Shown here: positions 49,645-62,168 of the stretch, piece after piece | Position numbering within the stretch: position 1 is the first letter of the stretch | How the letters are laid out: each line of letters opens with the position of its first letter | Origin: Microbacterium galbinum | GTDB lineage: Bacteria; Actinomycetota; Actinomycetes; Actinomycetales; Microbacteriaceae | Direction of reading: 5' to 3' | Length of the DNA: 64,000 nucleotides | NCBI RefSeq assembly: GCF_023101185.1 | Contig: NZ_CP078077.1 | Coordinates: forward strand, 62,001-126,000 | The notes under the pieces: generated by a model | The model's database searches: none | What the model was told of the DNA's origin: nothing | What the model saw: only the letters and a program-made list of their open reading frames with translations | Translations under genes and position numbers: made by a program

Positions 49645-50946
49645 TCAGGCGATGAACACGCCGGCCAGGGTCTTCTTACCGCGACGGAGCACGGAGACCC
49701 CACCGGGGAGACCACCACGCACCGTGTCGTTCTCGTCTTCGACGCGCGCGCCGTCGATCGAGACGCCGCCCTGGGCGATCGCACGCCGCGCCTCGGAGAG
49801 ACTCGACACCAGACCGGTCGAGACGAGTGCCTCGACCACTGGCGAGCCCAGCGCGACGGTCGTGTTCGGGAGCTCCTCGAGCGCGGTCCGCAGCGTGGCC
49901 GCATCGAGTGCGGTCAGGTCACCCTGACCGAACAGCGCGTCGGATGCCGCGATCACCGCCGCCGTCGCCTCGACGCCGTGCACGGTCGCGCACACCTCGA
50001 GCGCGAGGCGCTTCTGCGCGGCGCGACGGAACGGTTCGGACTCGACGAGTGCCGCGTACTCCTCGATCTCGGCGCGCGAGAGGAAGGTGAAGACCTTCAG
50101 ACGCTCGATCACATCGGCATCCGCGGTGCTCAGCCAGAACTGGTACATGCGGTACGGGCTGCACATCGATGCATCCAGCCAGATCGCGTTGCCTTCGCTC
50201 TTGCCGAACTTGGTGCCGTCGCTGTTCGTGATCAGCGGGGTGCCGATCGCGTGCGCCGACGCCCCCTCGGAGCGCCGGATGAGATCCGTGCCGCTGGTGA
50301 GGTTGCCCCACTGATCGGACCCGCCGGTCTGCAGCACGCAGTCGTACTGGCGGTAGAGCTCGAGGAAGTCCATGCCCTGGAGGATCTGGTAGCTGAACTC
50401 GGTGTAGCTGATTCCCTCGTCGGAGTTGAGGCGGGCTGCCACCGCGTCCTTCTTGAGCATCGTGCCCACACGGAAGTGCTTACCGACCTCGCGCAGGAAG
50501 TCGATCGCAGAGAGCGGCGCCGTCCAGTCGAGGTTGTTGACGATCCGAGCGGCGTTGTCGCCCTCGAAACTGAGGTAGCGCTCGACCTGAGCACGCAGAC
50601 GATCGACCCACTCGGCCACCGTCTCACGCGTGTTCAGTGTGCGTTCGGCCGTCGGCCGCGGATCGCCGATCAGCCCCGTCGACCCTCCGACGAGCCCCAG
50701 CGGCTTGTGACCGGCGAGCTGGATGCGGCGCAGCGTCAGCAGCTGCACGAGGTTACCCAGGTGCAGGCTGGGTGCCGTGGGATCGAACCCGCAGTAATAC
50801 GTGATGGGGTCTCCCGCGAGCAGGGCGCGCAGCGCCTCCTGGTCGGTGGACACGTGGACGAGGCCACGCCACACGAGTTCGTCCCACACGTTCTCGAACG
50901 TGGGGTCGATCGCCGGCGTCGCAGTCGTCAGAGCGGGATCAGACAC
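49645..50946 (-). CDS. tyrS: Tyrosyl-tRNA synthetase
   Basis: A 433-residue class I synthetase: FDPTAPSLHLGNLVQLLTLRR (HIGH-type motif, about 54), tyrosine-binding YQILQGMDFLELYRQYDCVLQTGGSDQWGN region, KFGKSEGNAIWLD (KMSKS-type loop, about 241), and a C-terminal S4 domain (SLSEARRAIAQGGVSIDGAR). It starts with GTG, and AGGCTA (minus-strand TAGCCT, 50954-50959) seven bases upstream suggests a leaderless transcript. Confidence 0.96.
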   Translation of the reverse strand: MSDPALTTATPAIDPTFENVWDELVWRGLVHVSTDQEALRALLAGDPITYYCGFDPTAPSLHLGNLVQLLTLRRIQLAGHKPLGLVGGSTGLIGDPRPTAERTLNTRETVAEWVDRLRAQVERYLSFEGDNAARIVNNLDWTAPLSAIDFLREVGKHFRVGTMLKKDAVAARLNSDEGISYTEFSYQILQGMDFLELYRQYDCVLQTGGSDQWGNLTSGTDLIRRSEGASAHAIGTPLITNSDGTKFGKSEGNAIWLDASMCSPYRMYQFWLSTADADVIERLKVFTFLSRAEIEEYAALVESEPFRRAAQKRLALEVCATVHGVEATAAVIAASDALFGQGDLTALDAATLRTALEELPNTTVALGSPVVEALVSTGLVSSLSEARRAIAQGGVSIDGARVEDENDTVRGGLPGGVSVLRRGKKTLAGVFIA

Positions 50947-50974
50947 GCTTTCCAGGCTATCAGCGCCGGATGCC

Positions 50975-51772
50975 TCACCCGTTCGCCGACCACCAGACGA
51001 GGAACGCCGCGCCGAGGGCGATCACCCAGCTGACGAGGCTGCCGACCAGGAAGTACTCGGCCCGCGCACCGGTCTCGCGTCCGCGCGAGATCTCGGGGAA
51101 TCGCACGATGCCCTTGGCCGCGAGCATCGCCGCCAGGAGCGGGTACGCCGCAGCGAGGGTCAGCATGAGCACCAGGATCCGCTCGAGGGGGCCGATCAAT
51201 CGCCCGCCCTGGAATGCACTGCGCCGATCGATCGCCGCCGTCGGTTCGGATGCGGATGCGGATGCGGATGCCGATGACTCGCCGTCGGCCCGCTCCGCAT
51301 CGGCGGGGGTCGGCTCGAGCTCTCGGCGCTCGACCGGGCGCCAGGTGTGTTCGCCGTCGAGAGCCGCGCGCACCACGAGGTTCGCGGATTCAAGGAGGAA
51401 CGCCGCCGCACCGACCACCAGGACGGCGAGATCGAAGGAGATCGCGCCGACCGGCGAATCGAGGCGCCACACCTCGCCGATCAGGCCCGCGCCCGAGCGC
51501 TCGGGGAGAGTGACCACGGCGCCGACGCCGACGATGCCGAGCAGCACGGCCGGCCAGAACCCGGCGGGTGAGGGACGGTCGTCGGGCATGCACCACACCC
51601 AGAGGGCACCGACCACGAACGCAGCCAGCATCGGGAGCAGCGCGTCGCCGACGCTGCCGAGCACGAGGAGCAGCACCGCGACCACCAGATAACCGATCCA
51701 GCGGCGCGCGGCGAACTGCCGCACGAGGTCGACGGCACCGACCGCGAGAAGGAGGAAGCCGGCGAGGATCAT
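50975..51772 (-). CDS. Membrane protein paired with the SatD-like regulator
   Basis: A 265-residue protein with about seven membrane segments (AGFLLLAVGAVDLV; WIGYLVVAVLLLVLGSV; ILVLMLTLAAAYPLLAAMLA; YFLVGSLVSWVIALGAAFLV). A central cytoplasmic loop contains a low-complexity ESSASASASASE stretch encoded by GGATGC hexamers. The EYFLVGSLVSW end resembles the DUF3307-type partners often found beside SatD proteins, but the family is uncertain. It is coupled to the regulator gene by a 4-base overlap. Confidence 0.75.
   Translation of the reverse strand: MILAGFLLLAVGAVDLVRQFAARRWIGYLVVAVLLLVLGSVGDALLPMLAAFVVGALWVWCMPDDRPSPAGFWPAVLLGIVGVGAVVTLPERSGAGLIGEVWRLDSPVGAISFDLAVLVVGAAAFLLESANLVVRAALDGEHTWRPVERRELEPTPADAERADGESSASASASASEPTAAIDRRSAFQGGRLIGPLERILVLMLTLAAAYPLLAAMLAAKGIVRFPEISRGRETGARAEYFLVGSLVSWVIALGAAFLVWWSANG
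51248..51279. repeat. GGATGC hexanucleotide repeat
   Basis: Four to five copies of GGATGC in tandem within the membrane protein gene encode alternating Ser-Ala. In-frame contraction or expansion would only change linker length. Confidence 0.7.
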
Positions 51773-52419
51773 GCGATGTCACCGCGCAGCGTCGCCAGGC
51801 CGTCGATGAGCGCCTGGGCTCCGGCCCGACGCAGCGACTTGGAGACGCTGGGTTGGGTCACGCCCTCGATCTCGGCGAGTTCTTGCTGGGAGCGGCCCAC
51901 CACGCGACCGTAGGTCAGCCGTCGCTCCCGCTCGCTCATCGCTCCCACCAGCTCGTCGCGGACGAGGAGGTAGGCGTTCGATACCGCGATCGTCGACTCC
52001 ATGACCTCATTCTGACCGGGGGCACCGACAATCCACGTGCGCGAGCGCGGGACCGCTCGTCGTTCGCGCTCGTGGGCGAGGTCGATCGCCTCGCGTGCAG
52101 CCCACCATCCCGGCCCGTCGGGAAGCGCTCCGTGCGCGGAATCCACGCGGCGGACCTCCCCCACACCGAGCCCGAACCGCAACCCGATGTCGTCGGGAAG
52201 TGCGAGATGGATCATCAGGAGCGACGTCATCGCCCCCTCGAGATCGCCATAGACGGCCTGCTGCTCGTCGCCCACCGTCGGGGTGAGGGGCTGCAGCGCC
52301 AGCGGGCGATCGCGCTCGGCCTGAGCGATCGCGTCGTCGAGTCGACGCTGGGCGACCCCGCGGTCGCTCAGTGAACGGGAGCCGACGATGTCGGCGATCA
52401 CGGCGATGACCATGTGCAT
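51769..52419 (-). CDS. SatD-like regulator with sigma-4-type HTH
   Basis: A 216-residue protein starting at ATG 52419 (ATG 52434 and 52413 are alternatives). The N-terminal 130 residues have the SatD pattern (VIAVIADIVGSRSLSDRGVA; LQPLTPTVGDEQQAVYGDLE; GLRFGLGVGEVRRVD). The C-terminus holds a sigma-region-4-like HTH (GRVVGRSQQELAEIEGVTQPSVSKSLRRAG, about 171-200). It probably regulates its own operon with the membrane partner and perhaps the divergent gene through the repeats at 52433-52478. Confidence 0.8.
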   Translation of the reverse strand: MHMVIAVIADIVGSRSLSDRGVAQRRLDDAIAQAERDRPLALQPLTPTVGDEQQAVYGDLEGAMTSLLMIHLALPDDIGLRFGLGVGEVRRVDSAHGALPDGPGWWAAREAIDLAHERERRAVPRSRTWIVGAPGQNEVMESTIAVSNAYLLVRDELVGAMSERERRLTYGRVVGRSQQELAEIEGVTQPSVSKSLRRAGAQALIDGLATLRGDIA

Positions 52420-52432
52420 AACCGTATCACGC

Positions 52433-52478
52433 ATATTCTTGAGTTATGCCTTTATTGGCTATATTCTCGAGATATGCC
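52433..52478. promoter_or_regulatory. 18-base direct repeats in a divergent promoter region
   Basis: ATATTCTTGAGTTATGCC (52433-52450) and ATATTCTCGAGATATGCC (52461-52478) differ at two positions and are 28 bases apart. The rightward promoter TTGAGT-17-TATTCT lies across them, and the second repeat contains the DUF1349-like start codon. A -35/-10 pair and start inside repeats suggests repressor binding, likely by the SatD-like protein. Confidence 0.6.
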
Positions 52479-53058
52479 TGAATCGCAGAACGTCCCGTGG
52501 AGCGCCGGAACCTGGACCCATCCTCCCCTCTCGACCGAGAGCGGACAAGAGCTCATCGCCACCGCCGTCGAAGGAAGCGATGCCTGGCGGCACACCGCCT
52601 ACGGATTCGTCCACGACACCGAGCACGCGCTCCTCGCCCCACTCGCCGTCGGCGAAGCCATGGAGGTCTCCTTCCACGCGCCCTGGACCGGAGAGTTCGA
52701 TCAAGCAGGTGTGTTCGTGCGCATCGACGACGAGCACTGGATGAAAGCCGGCCTCGAGTACGCCGACGGGCACCTCGGCCTCGGCGCCGTCGTCACCGCC
52801 ATCCGCTCCGACTGGTCCGTCGGGTACGTCGACGACTGGCTCGACACCGAGGTCACGGTGCGTGTGAGCCGGTGGGCGGATGCCCTGATCGTGCGTGCCC
52901 GCGCGGCCGACGGCCCGTGGCGACTGGTGCGGGTCGCCCCGTTCGACGGCGACGCCGCGGCATCCGCCGGGCCGTTCCTCGCCGGGCCGACGCGCAGCGG
53001 ACTCGCCGTGCGGTTCTCCCGATGGACGCGGACGCCCGCCGACACCGACCTGCACTGA
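52474..53058 (+). CDS. DUF1349-like protein
   Basis: A 194-residue β-sandwich-type protein (concanavalin-like fold of DUF1349): WSAGTWTHPPLSTESGQELIA, EFDQAGVFVRIDDEHWMKAG, DGHLGLGAVVTAIRSDWSVG and a C-terminal PFLAGPTRSGLAVRFSRW, the family's usual closing motif. The start at ATG 52474 was preferred over 52414 because the promoter predicts +1 there. Cytoplasmic, no signal peptide. Function unknown; divergent from the SatD-like operon and probably co-regulated. Confidence 0.85.
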   Translation: MPESQNVPWSAGTWTHPPLSTESGQELIATAVEGSDAWRHTAYGFVHDTEHALLAPLAVGEAMEVSFHAPWTGEFDQAGVFVRIDDEHWMKAGLEYADGHLGLGAVVTAIRSDWSVGYVDDWLDTEVTVRVSRWADALIVRARAADGPWRLVRVAPFDGDAAASAGPFLAGPTRSGLAVRFSRWTRTPADTDLH

Positions 53059-53061
53059 GCA

Positions 53062-53093
53062 CCGGGCTCCGGCCCACCGAGGCCGGAGCCCGG
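53062..53093. terminator. Bidirectional hairpin between DUF1349-like gene and argH
   Basis: A perfect 13-pair stem (CCGGGCTCCGGCC with GGCCGGAGCCCGG) and a 6-base loop fill the gap between two convergent genes. There is no T-run, but the stem is very stable. Confidence 0.75.
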
Positions 53094-53094
53094 C

Positions 53095-55474
<2,380 letters not shown>

Positions 55475-55478
<4 letters not shown>

Positions 55479-56680
55479 GCGGATACCTTTCCGGGGAGCG
55501 TCGCGAAGACGTCGGAGAGCGTGGCCGCGAACAGCTCGCGGAACTCGGAGATCTCGGCGTCGCCGATCGTGAGGGCGGGCGCGATGCGCACCGTGTCGGG
55601 ATTGGCCGCGTTGACGATGAGGCCGCGCTCCTGCGCCGCAGCGACCACCGCACCCGCGACCGGCTCGCTGAGGGCGACGCCGATCAGCAGACCGCGACCG
55701 CGCACACCCGACACCAGCGGCGATTCCAATCCGAGGATCGTCTCGCGTAACTCCTCACCGCGTCGGGCGGCGTTCTCGACGAGCCCCGCGTCCTCGATCT
55801 CGGCGAGCACGGCATCCGCCACCGCGGTGGCCAGCGGATTCCCACCGAAGGTCGAGCCGTGCGAGCCGGGGGTGAACAGATCGCTCGCCGCCCCGTAGGT
55901 CACGAGCGCGCCGATCGGGAAGCCCCCGCCGATCCCCTTCGCGAGCGTGATCGCATCCGGGGTGATGCCCTCATGGCTGAACCCGAACCAGGCGCCGGTG
56001 CGCCCGGCACCGGTCTGGATCTCGTCGACGATGAGGAGCGCTCCGTGCGCGAGCGTCAGCGAGCGGGCGGCGGCGAGGTAGCCCTCGGGCAGCTCGACCA
56101 CGCCGGCCTCGCCCTGGATCGGCTCGACGATGACCGCTGCGACGCGATCGTCCATCGCGGCTTCGAGCGCCTCGATGGTCGCCGGGATGTGCTCCACGCC
56201 GCCGGGCATCGGCTCGAACGGGGCGCGCATCGCCTCTTTCGCGGTCAGCGCGAGCGAGCCCATCGTGCGGCCGTGGAAGCCGTTCTCGAGGGCGATGATG
56301 CGCGGTCGCTCGGCACCCCCGTGCAGACGGGCGAGTTTGAACGCGGCCTCGTTCGCCTCGGCGCCGGAGTTCGAGAAGAACACCCGACCGTCGATCCCGG
56401 CCCCCGCGAGACGCTTGAGGCGTGCGGCGAGCGCGAGCTGCGAGGGGGTCGCAAAGTAGTTCGAGACGTGGGCGAGCGTCGCGGCCTGGCGAGAGACCGC
56501 TTCGACGAACACCGGGTGCGCGTGACCCAGGGAGGTCACGGCGATCCCCGCGAGGAAGTCGAGGTGGCGTCGGCCCTCGGAGTCCCACAGATAGGAGCCC
56601 TCGCCACGCGTCAGCAGCGCCAGGCGCGCTCCCGCGTTGAGTACGAGGTCGCGCTGCGCGTCGTCCTGCCAGATGGTCAT
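55475..56680 (-). CDS. argD: Acetylornithine aminotransferase
   Basis: A 401-residue class III aminotransferase: [20 protein letters not shown] at the start, phosphate loop [17 protein letters not shown] (about 101), [18 protein letters not shown] (about 217) and [17 protein letters not shown] with the PLP-binding Lys (about 249). It converts N-acetylglutamate semialdehyde to acetylornithine. Confidence 0.95.
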
Positions 56681-57576
56681 CCTGCCACCACTTCCGTTCC
56701 GATTCCTTTGCTGGTGAAGAGTTCGACGAGCACCGAGTGCGGCACGCGTCCGTCGATGATCGCCGCGGCGTCCACTCCGCCCTCGACCGCGTCGAGGCAG
56801 GCGCGCATCTTCGGGATCATCCCCGACTCGAGACTCGGCAACATGTCGATGAGGGCCGTCGACGTCAGATGGGACACGAGCGAATCGCGGTTCGGCCAGT
56901 CGGCGTAGAGTCCCGGCACGTCGGTGAGGATCACGAGTTTGCGGGCGCCGAGGGCGATCGCGAGCGCAGCCGCCGCCGCGTCGGCGTTGACGTTGAGGGA
57001 GTGCCCCGGGTGGTCGAGATCGGGCGCGATGCTCGACACGACGGGGATGCGCCCGGCGACCAGATGATCGATGACCGCCGTCGGATCGACCTGCACGACG
57101 TCGCCGACCCGCCCCAGATCGACCTCTTCACCGTCGACCATGACCCCGCGACGGCGGCCGCCGAACAGGCCCGCGTCCTCACCGCTGAGCCCCGTGGCGA
57201 TCGGGCCGTGGGAGTTGATCTTGGTGACCAGCTGCGGGTTCACCTGGCCGGTGAGCACCATGCGCACCACGCCGATCGCCTCGGTGTTGGTGACGCGATA
57301 CCCGCCCTTGAACTCGCTGGGGATCTCGAGGCGTCCGAGCATGTCGGAGATCTGGGGGCCGCCGCCGTGCACGACCACCGGCTGCACGCCGACGTAGCGC
57401 AGATACGCGATGTCCTGCGCGAAGGCGTCCTGCAGTTCGTCCGACACCATGGCGTTGCCGCCGTACTTGACCACGACGATCTGGTCGCGGAACTTCTTCA
57501 GCCACGGCAGCGACTCGATGAGCGTCGTCGCCTTCTGTGCCGCCTCTTCGGCGGGAGTGTCCTGGATGTCGGTCAT
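56677..57576 (-). CDS. argB: Acetylglutamate kinase
   Basis: A 299-residue kinase from ATG 57576 ([20 protein letters not shown]): [16 protein letters not shown] (about 30-45), [14 protein letters not shown] (about 72-85), [14 protein letters not shown] and [18 protein letters not shown]. The extended N-terminal helix typical of arginine-sensitive hexameric NAGKs appears to be present ([14 protein letters not shown]), so feedback inhibition by arginine is likely. Confidence 0.95.
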   Translation of the reverse strand: MTDIQDTPAEEAAQKATTLIESLPWLKKFRDQIVVVKYGGNAMVSDELQDAFAQDIAYLRYVGVQPVVVHGGGPQISDMLGRLEIPSEFKGGYRVTNTEAIGVVRMVLTGQVNPQLVTKINSHGPIATGLSGEDAGLFGGRRRGVMVDGEEVDLGRVGDVVQVDPTAVIDHLVAGRIPVVSSIAPDLDHPGHSLNVNADAAAAALAIALGARKLVILTDVPGLYADWPNRDSLVSHLTSTALIDMLPSLESGMIPKMRACLDAVEGGVDAAAIIDGRVPHSVLVELFTSKGIGTEVVAG

Positions 57577-58730
57577 GAGGCGTAGGCGCTGTTCTCGTGC
57601 ACGTAGTCGTGGGTGAGGTCGTTCGTGAGGATCGTGGCGGATGCCTCGCCCGAACGCAGGTCGATGACGAGGTTCGTCGCCCGAGGCGTCAGGTCGACAT
57701 CTTCGCGCGGACGATCCGGACCGCCTGCGGTGCACACGCGCACGTCGTTCATCCAGACGTCGACGTCGTAGGGGTCGAACTGCGCGGACGTCGTGCCGAT
57801 GGCGGCGAGCACCCGACCCCAGTTGGGGTCGTTGCCGAAGATCGCCGCCTTGAAGAGATTGTTGCGGGCCACCGAACGGCCGACCTCGACGGCATCCTGC
57901 TCGGACACCGCGCCGCGCACCTCGATCGTGATGTCGTGGCTCGCGCCCTCCGCATCACCCTGCAGCTTGACCGCCAGTTCCTGGCAGAGCCCGCGCAGCG
58001 CCGAGCGGAACGCATCCAGGTCGGGCTTCACCCCGCTCGCCCCGTTGGCGAGGAGGGTGACCTGGTCGTTGGTCGACATGCATCCGTCGGAGTCGAGCCG
58101 GTCGAACGTGGTGCCGGTCGCTGCGCGGAGCGCGGCATCCGCCTCGAGCGGCTCGAGGTCGGCATCCGTCGTCACCACGACCAGCATGGTGGCGAGTCCG
58201 GGAGCGAGCATGCCCGCGCCCTTCGCCATGCCGCCGATCGTCCATCCGTCGCCCTGCACGACCGCCGTCTTCGCGACGGTGTCGGTCGTCATGATCGCCT
58301 GGGCCGCGGCGTCGCCGCCGTCGGCGGACAGCGTGGCGATCGCCTGCTCGGTGCCGGCGAGCACCTTCGCGCGGAACACCTCGTCACCGGTGCCGATCAA
58401 CCCGGTCGAGCACACGAGCACGTCACCCGCGCTGATGTCGAGCAGCTCCGCGGCCTTCTCGGCCGTCTGGTGCGTGGTCTGGAATCCGAAGCTTCCGGTG
58501 AAGCAGTTCGCGCCACCGGAGTTGAGCACGACCGCCTCGACGACGCGATCGGCGATCACCTGCTGCGACCAGATGATCGGGTTCGCCTTGGCGCGGTTGC
58601 TCGTGAACACGGCGGCGCCGACCTTGCGCGGGCCGCGGTTGACGACGACGGCGACATCGGGCTTGCCGGTGGACTTGAGGCCGGCGGCGACGCCTGCCGC
58701 TTCGAAACCTGCGGGGGCGGTGACGCTCAC
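57573..58730 (-). CDS. argJ: Glutamate N-acetyltransferase / ornithine acetyltransferase ArgJ
   Basis: A 385-residue autoprocessing enzyme. The cleavage region [20 protein letters not shown] contains the Ala-Thr pair; the Thr becomes the catalytic N-terminus of the β chain (about 185). Other motifs are [17 protein letters not shown] and [12 protein letters not shown]. It recycles the acetyl group, making the pathway cyclic, consistent with the absence of a separate argA/argE here. Confidence 0.95.
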   Translation of the reverse strand: MSVTAPAGFEAAGVAAGLKSTGKPDVAVVVNRGPRKVGAAVFTSNRAKANPIIWSQQVIADRVVEAVVLNSGGANCFTGSFGFQTTHQTAEKAAELLDISAGDVLVCSTGLIGTGDEVFRAKVLAGTEQAIATLSADGGDAAAQAIMTTDTVAKTAVVQGDGWTIGGMAKGAGMLAPGLATMLVVVTTDADLEPLEADAALRAATGTTFDRLDSDGCMSTNDQVTLLANGASGVKPDLDAFRSALRGLCQELAVKLQGDAEGASHDITIEVRGAVSEQDAVEVGRSVARNNLFKAAIFGNDPNWGRVLAAIGTTSAQFDPYDVDVWMNDVRVCTAGGPDRPREDVDLTPRATNLVIDLRSGEASATILTNDLTHDYVHENSAYAS

Positions 58731-59791
58731 GGGGCGACTCCGTTCACTGAGAGCGCGCGGTCCTCGGGGAGGCCGAGCGCGATGTTCATGGACTGGATGG
58801 CGGCGCCGGCGGTCCCCTTGACGAGGTTGTCGACCGCGGCGACCACCGTGACCCGATTCGCCGCACGGTCGATCGCGAGACCGATCAGCGCGGTGTTCGC
58901 ACCGAGCACGTCGGCGGTGCGCGGGAACACGCCCTCGGGCAGCAGCTGCACGAAGGTCTCGTCACCGTAGGCGTTCTGCCAGGCGGCGCGGATGTCGGCG
59001 TCGGACGCACCGGGCACGATCGGCGCGGTCGACGTCGCGAGGATCCCCCGCGACATCGGCACGATCACCGGGGTGAACGAGATGCGGATGCCGTCGCCCG
59101 ATGCGCCGGTGCTCGCGGGCACCGCTGCGGCGAGCGCCTGCCGGATCTCGGGGATGTGCCGGTGGGTGCCGCCCACGGCGTAGGGGTTCGCGGTGCCGAG
59201 GACCTCGCTGGCGAGCAGGTTGGTCTTCAGGCTCTTGCCCGCACCGGAGGGGCCGACCGCGAGCACCGAGACGATGTCGCCCGGGTCGATCACACCGGCG
59301 GCGACCCCGGGGGCGAGGCTGAGGCTGACGGTGGAGGCATTGCAGCCGGGAGCAGCGATGCGTGTGGCACCGCGCAGGCGCTCGCGCTGCTTCGTTCCGT
59401 CGACGAGGAGCTCGGGCACGCCGTAGCTCCAGGCATCGTGGAAGGTGCCTCCGTAGAACGCGTCCCAGGCGTCCTGCGACGTCAGACGGTGATCGGCACC
59501 GGCGTCGATGACGAGCGGAACGTCGCCCAGCGCGTCCGTGTACTGCCCGGACTGTCCGTGCGGGAGCGCGAGCACGACGATGTCGTGACCCGCGAGGATC
59601 TCGGGTGTGGTGTCCTGCAGGGTGAGGTGCGCGAGGGAGCGCAGGTGGGGCTGGTGCTGGACGAGCGGCTGTCCGGCGTTCGAGTGCGCCGTGACGGTGC
59701 GGATCTCGATGTCGGGATGAGCGGCGAGGAGGCGGAGGATCTCGCCGCCCGCGTAGCCGGATGCGCCGGAGACGGCGACGGAGTACGTCAT
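58727..59791 (-). CDS. argC: N-acetyl-gamma-glutamyl-phosphate reductase
   Basis: A 354-residue dehydrogenase: [20 protein letters not shown] at the N-terminus (Rossmann), the catalytic Cys in [18 protein letters not shown] (about 149), and [15 protein letters not shown]. First structural gene of argCJBDFH. A candidate Arg-rich leader peptide and alternative hairpins lie in the 220 bases before it; no recognisable ArgR box is visible there. Confidence 0.95.
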   Translation of the reverse strand: MTYSVAVSGASGYAGGEILRLLAAHPDIEIRTVTAHSNAGQPLVQHQPHLRSLAHLTLQDTTPEILAGHDIVVLALPHGQSGQYTDALGDVPLVIDAGADHRLTSQDAWDAFYGGTFHDAWSYGVPELLVDGTKQRERLRGATRIAAPGCNASTVSLSLAPGVAAGVIDPGDIVSVLAVGPSGAGKSLKTNLLASEVLGTANPYAVGGTHRHIPEIRQALAAAVPASTGASGDGIRISFTPVIVPMSRGILATSTAPIVPGASDADIRAAWQNAYGDETFVQLLPEGVFPRTADVLGANTALIGLAIDRAANRVTVVAAVDNLVKGTAGAAIQSMNIALGLPEDRALSVNGVAP

Positions 59792-59811
59792 GCTTCTACC
59801 TTAACGGTCGG

Positions 59812-59860
59812 GGCTGTCGGGGACCGGGGCGGCGACACCGGTGCTCGACCATCGTCCGCC
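59812..59860 (-). promoter_or_regulatory. Alternative hairpins of the arg leader
   Basis: Between the leader peptide stop and argC, two hairpins compete. One pairs GGCGGACGA with TCGCCGCC (59828-59860, one bulged A). The other pairs GGTGTCG with CGACAGCC (59812-59839, one bulged G). They share 59828-59839 and so cannot both form. This is the geometry of an attenuator, though no T-run follows; the second could instead affect argC translation. Confidence 0.45.
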
Positions 59861-59889
59861 GGGATCGGCAGGCAGGAGCGCGGGGTCGC

Positions 59890-59970
59890 CTAACGTCGGC
59901 GGTCGCGGCGTCGGCGCACCGGAGCGGCGCTCGGGACGAGCGTCGAGACAGCGGAAGCGGCCGAAGGCAT
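59890..59970 (-). CDS. Candidate arginine-rich leader peptide of the arg operon
   Basis: A 26-codon frame starts with ATG at 59970 and ends with TAG at 59890. After MPSAASAVSTLVPSAAPV it ends RRRRDRRR: seven of the last eight sense codons are Arg (CGC, CGA, CGC, CGC, then GAC, then CGC, CGA, CGT), directly before the stop. It lies 98 bases upstream of argC. The ATG sits at the predicted +1 of a good promoter, so translation would be leaderless, as for known actinobacterial leader peptides. Ribosome stalling at the Arg cluster when charged tRNA-Arg is scarce would change the downstream fold. Confidence 0.65.
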   Translation of the reverse strand: MPSAASAVSTLVPSAAPVRRRRDRRR

Positions 59971-59976
59971 GTCGCG

Positions 59977-60006
59977 ACGATAGCGCGCCCTCGACGGCAT
60001 CCGCAA
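59977..60006 (-). promoter_or_regulatory. Promoter of the arg leader and operon
   Basis: On the minus strand TTGCGG (60001-60006) and TATCGT (59977-59982) are 18 bases apart. The leader ATG begins seven bases after the -10. The -35 lies only a few bases from the thi gene stop, so the arg operon has its own promoter. Confidence 0.65.
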
Positions 60007-60011
60007 ATCCG

Positions 60012-62168
60012 TCACGTCACCGAGTCGCCGCCCCGCTCCCCCGGGGCACGGAAGAACGCCTGCTCGTGAGCGCTGGAGCGTTCGAACGCACGCCGCATGC
60101 GCGCGCGGGTCTCGTCATCCGCCGCGGCCGCCGCCCGGGTGACGAACTCGATCGCCCGGGCGGTCGCCTCGGCGAAGGCGGGGTCGGCGTACGTCGCGAG
60201 CCACGTGGCGTACGGATGCTGCGGGTCTCGGGCGCGCTCCCCGAACTCCCCCGCGTGCAGACGCTTGCCGAGGTCCGTGTAAAGCCAGAAGCACGGCAGC
60301 ACGGCGGCGATCAGCTCGGGATAGTCACCCCCGAACGCCACGGATCGCAGGTGGTCGAGGTATGCGGTTGTCGTCGGCGAGGCGTCCGCGACGAACGTGG
60401 CCGCCGCCACCCCCTGCGCCGGTGTCAACCAGGAGGCGTGCAGTTCGAGCTCGCCCAGGATCGACCCGCGGGCCGATTCCGCCCAGAACGCCTGCTCGTC
60501 CGGGGTGGGTGCGAGTCGGGCGGCGACGGCGAGGACGCGCGCATAGTCGCGGAGATACAGCGCGTCCTGCGCGAGGTAGAAGAGGAAGTCCTCCGTGGAG
60601 AGGGAACCGTCGGCGAGTCCGCGGACGAACGGGAGGCCGTCGATGCCCGCCCGGATCCCGGCGATGCCCTGCCACCAGTCCTCGGCGACCTCCTCCGGGA
60701 GCGGTCGCGTGCCCGCACCGCCCCGCGCCCAGAGCCCCGCGAAGTGATGCACCGGGCCGTGACCGCCACCGACGTGCAGGGCACCGCCCTCCCGCAGCGA
60801 CTCGCGCAGCCAGCTCCGCGCAGCGCGCACCGCCTCGGTGAGGTCCTCTCCGCGGGCGAGTCGTGTCGCGAGGGCGGAGGACAGAGAGCATCCCGTGCCG
60901 TGGGTGTTCGCCGTCGCGATGCGACCGCCGCCGAACTCCTCGCGTGAGCCGGATCGCACGTCGATGATCGCGTCCGGAGCCTGATCGCCGGGGAGGTGAC
61001 CGCCCTTCACCAGCACCGCCGTGCCGTACTCGGTCGACAGCTCCTCGGCTGCGGCGAGCGCCGCGGGCCATCCCTCGATCTCCCGGCGGGTGAGGACGGC
61101 GAGTTCCGCGAGGTTCGGGGTGACGAGATGCGCGCGGTGCAGAAGCGAAGCCAGAGCGTCCTCGGCATCCGCGTCGAGCAGACGATCCCCGCTCGTCGAC
61201 ACCATCACGGGGTCGAGCACCACGAGCGGCGGGCGCACCCGATCCAGCCACGCGCTCACGACGCGCACGGCCTCGACGTTCGCGAGCATCCCGATCTTGA
61301 CGGCGTCGATCACGATGTCGTCCGACAGCGCCTCCAGCTGCGCCGAGAGGAACGCGGCGTCGGGCACGTGCACATCGCGCACGCCGCGCGTGTTCTGCAC
61401 GGTGAGCGCGGCGATCGCCGCCATCCCGTATCCGCCGTTCGCCGCGATCGACTTGAGGTCGGCCTGGATCCCCGCACCGCCGGAGGGATCGCTGCCGGCG
61501 ATACTCAGCACCCGTGGCACCGCGCCCCGCCGCCACCGCGCGCGGAACTCGGAGGCCGCGGCACGCGGATCCGGCGAGGCGCAGAGCGCGGAGACGACGG
61601 CGAGCCCTGCGGCGCCGGCGGACTGCAGATCCTCGGTGTCGTCGATGCCGACGCCGCCGATCGCGACGCAGGGAAGGGCGGTGGCCCGGGCGAACGCCCG
61701 GAACCCCTCGATCCCGAGAGCCGGCGGGTGGTCGGGCTTGGTCGCCGTCGGGCGGATGACTCCCACCCCGAGGTAGTCGACCGTGCCCTCGGGCAATGCG
61801 TGGAGCGCAGCGAGATGGGCCGCGCTGCTCGCCGTGAGCCCGATCAGCGCGTCGGGTCCCAGCACCGCACGCGCGTGGAGCACCGACTCGTCGCGCTGAC
61901 CGAGATGCACCCCGTCGACTCGGGCGCCCTGCGCGCGTGCATCGAGAACCGCCTCCAGACGGTCGTTCACCACGAGGAGCGCTCGCCCATCGATCACGCG
62001 CGACAGCTCGACCAGGCGAGCGACCACGTGGGAGTGCTCGGCATCCTTTTCGCGGAGCTGGACGATGCGCACGCCACCGTCGACCGCCTCCCGCACGGTC
62101 TCGACGACGCCGCGTGCACCGCACAGGGCGGCGTCCGTCACGAGGTACAGGGAGAGATCCGCGATCAC
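60012..62168 (-). CDS. Trifunctional thiamine protein ThiE-ThiD-TenA
   Basis: A 718-residue fusion from GTG 62168, which overlaps the thiM stop (GTGA). Residues 1-210 are ThiE, thiamine phosphate synthase ([52 protein letters not shown]). Residues 219-480 are ThiD, HMP/HMP-P kinase ([55 protein letters not shown]). Residues about 495-718 are TenA ([47 protein letters not shown] with the Cys typical of TenA-C). It would combine HMP salvage, phosphorylation and coupling to the thiazole. Confidence 0.93.
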   Translation of the reverse strand: MIADLSLYLVTDAALCGARGVVETVREAVDGGVRIVQLREKDAEHSHVVARLVELSRVIDGRALLVVNDRLEAVLDARAQGARVDGVHLGQRDESVLHARAVLGPDALIGLTASSAAHLAALHALPEGTVDYLGVGVIRPTATKPDHPPALGIEGFRAFARATALPCVAIGGVGIDDTEDLQSAGAAGLAVVSALCASPDPRAAASEFRARWRRGAVPRVLSIAGSDPSGGAGIQADLKSIAANGGYGMAAIAALTVQNTRGVRDVHVPDAAFLSAQLEALSDDIVIDAVKIGMLANVEAVRVVSAWLDRVRPPLVVLDPVMVSTSGDRLLDADAEDALASLLHRAHLVTPNLAELAVLTRREIEGWPAALAAAEELSTEYGTAVLVKGGHLPGDQAPDAIIDVRSGSREEFGGGRIATANTHGTGCSLSSALATRLARGEDLTEAVRAARSWLRESLREGGALHVGGGHGPVHHFAGLWARGGAGTRPLPEEVAEDWWQGIAGIRAGIDGLPFVRGLADGSLSTEDFLFYLAQDALYLRDYARVLAVAARLAPTPDEQAFWAESARGSILGELELHASWLTPAQGVAAATFVADASPTTTAYLDHLRSVAFGGDYPELIAAVLPCFWLYTDLGKRLHAGEFGERARDPQHPYATWLATYADPAFAEATARAIEFVTRAAAAADDETRARMRRAFERSSAHEQAFFRAPGERGGDSVT

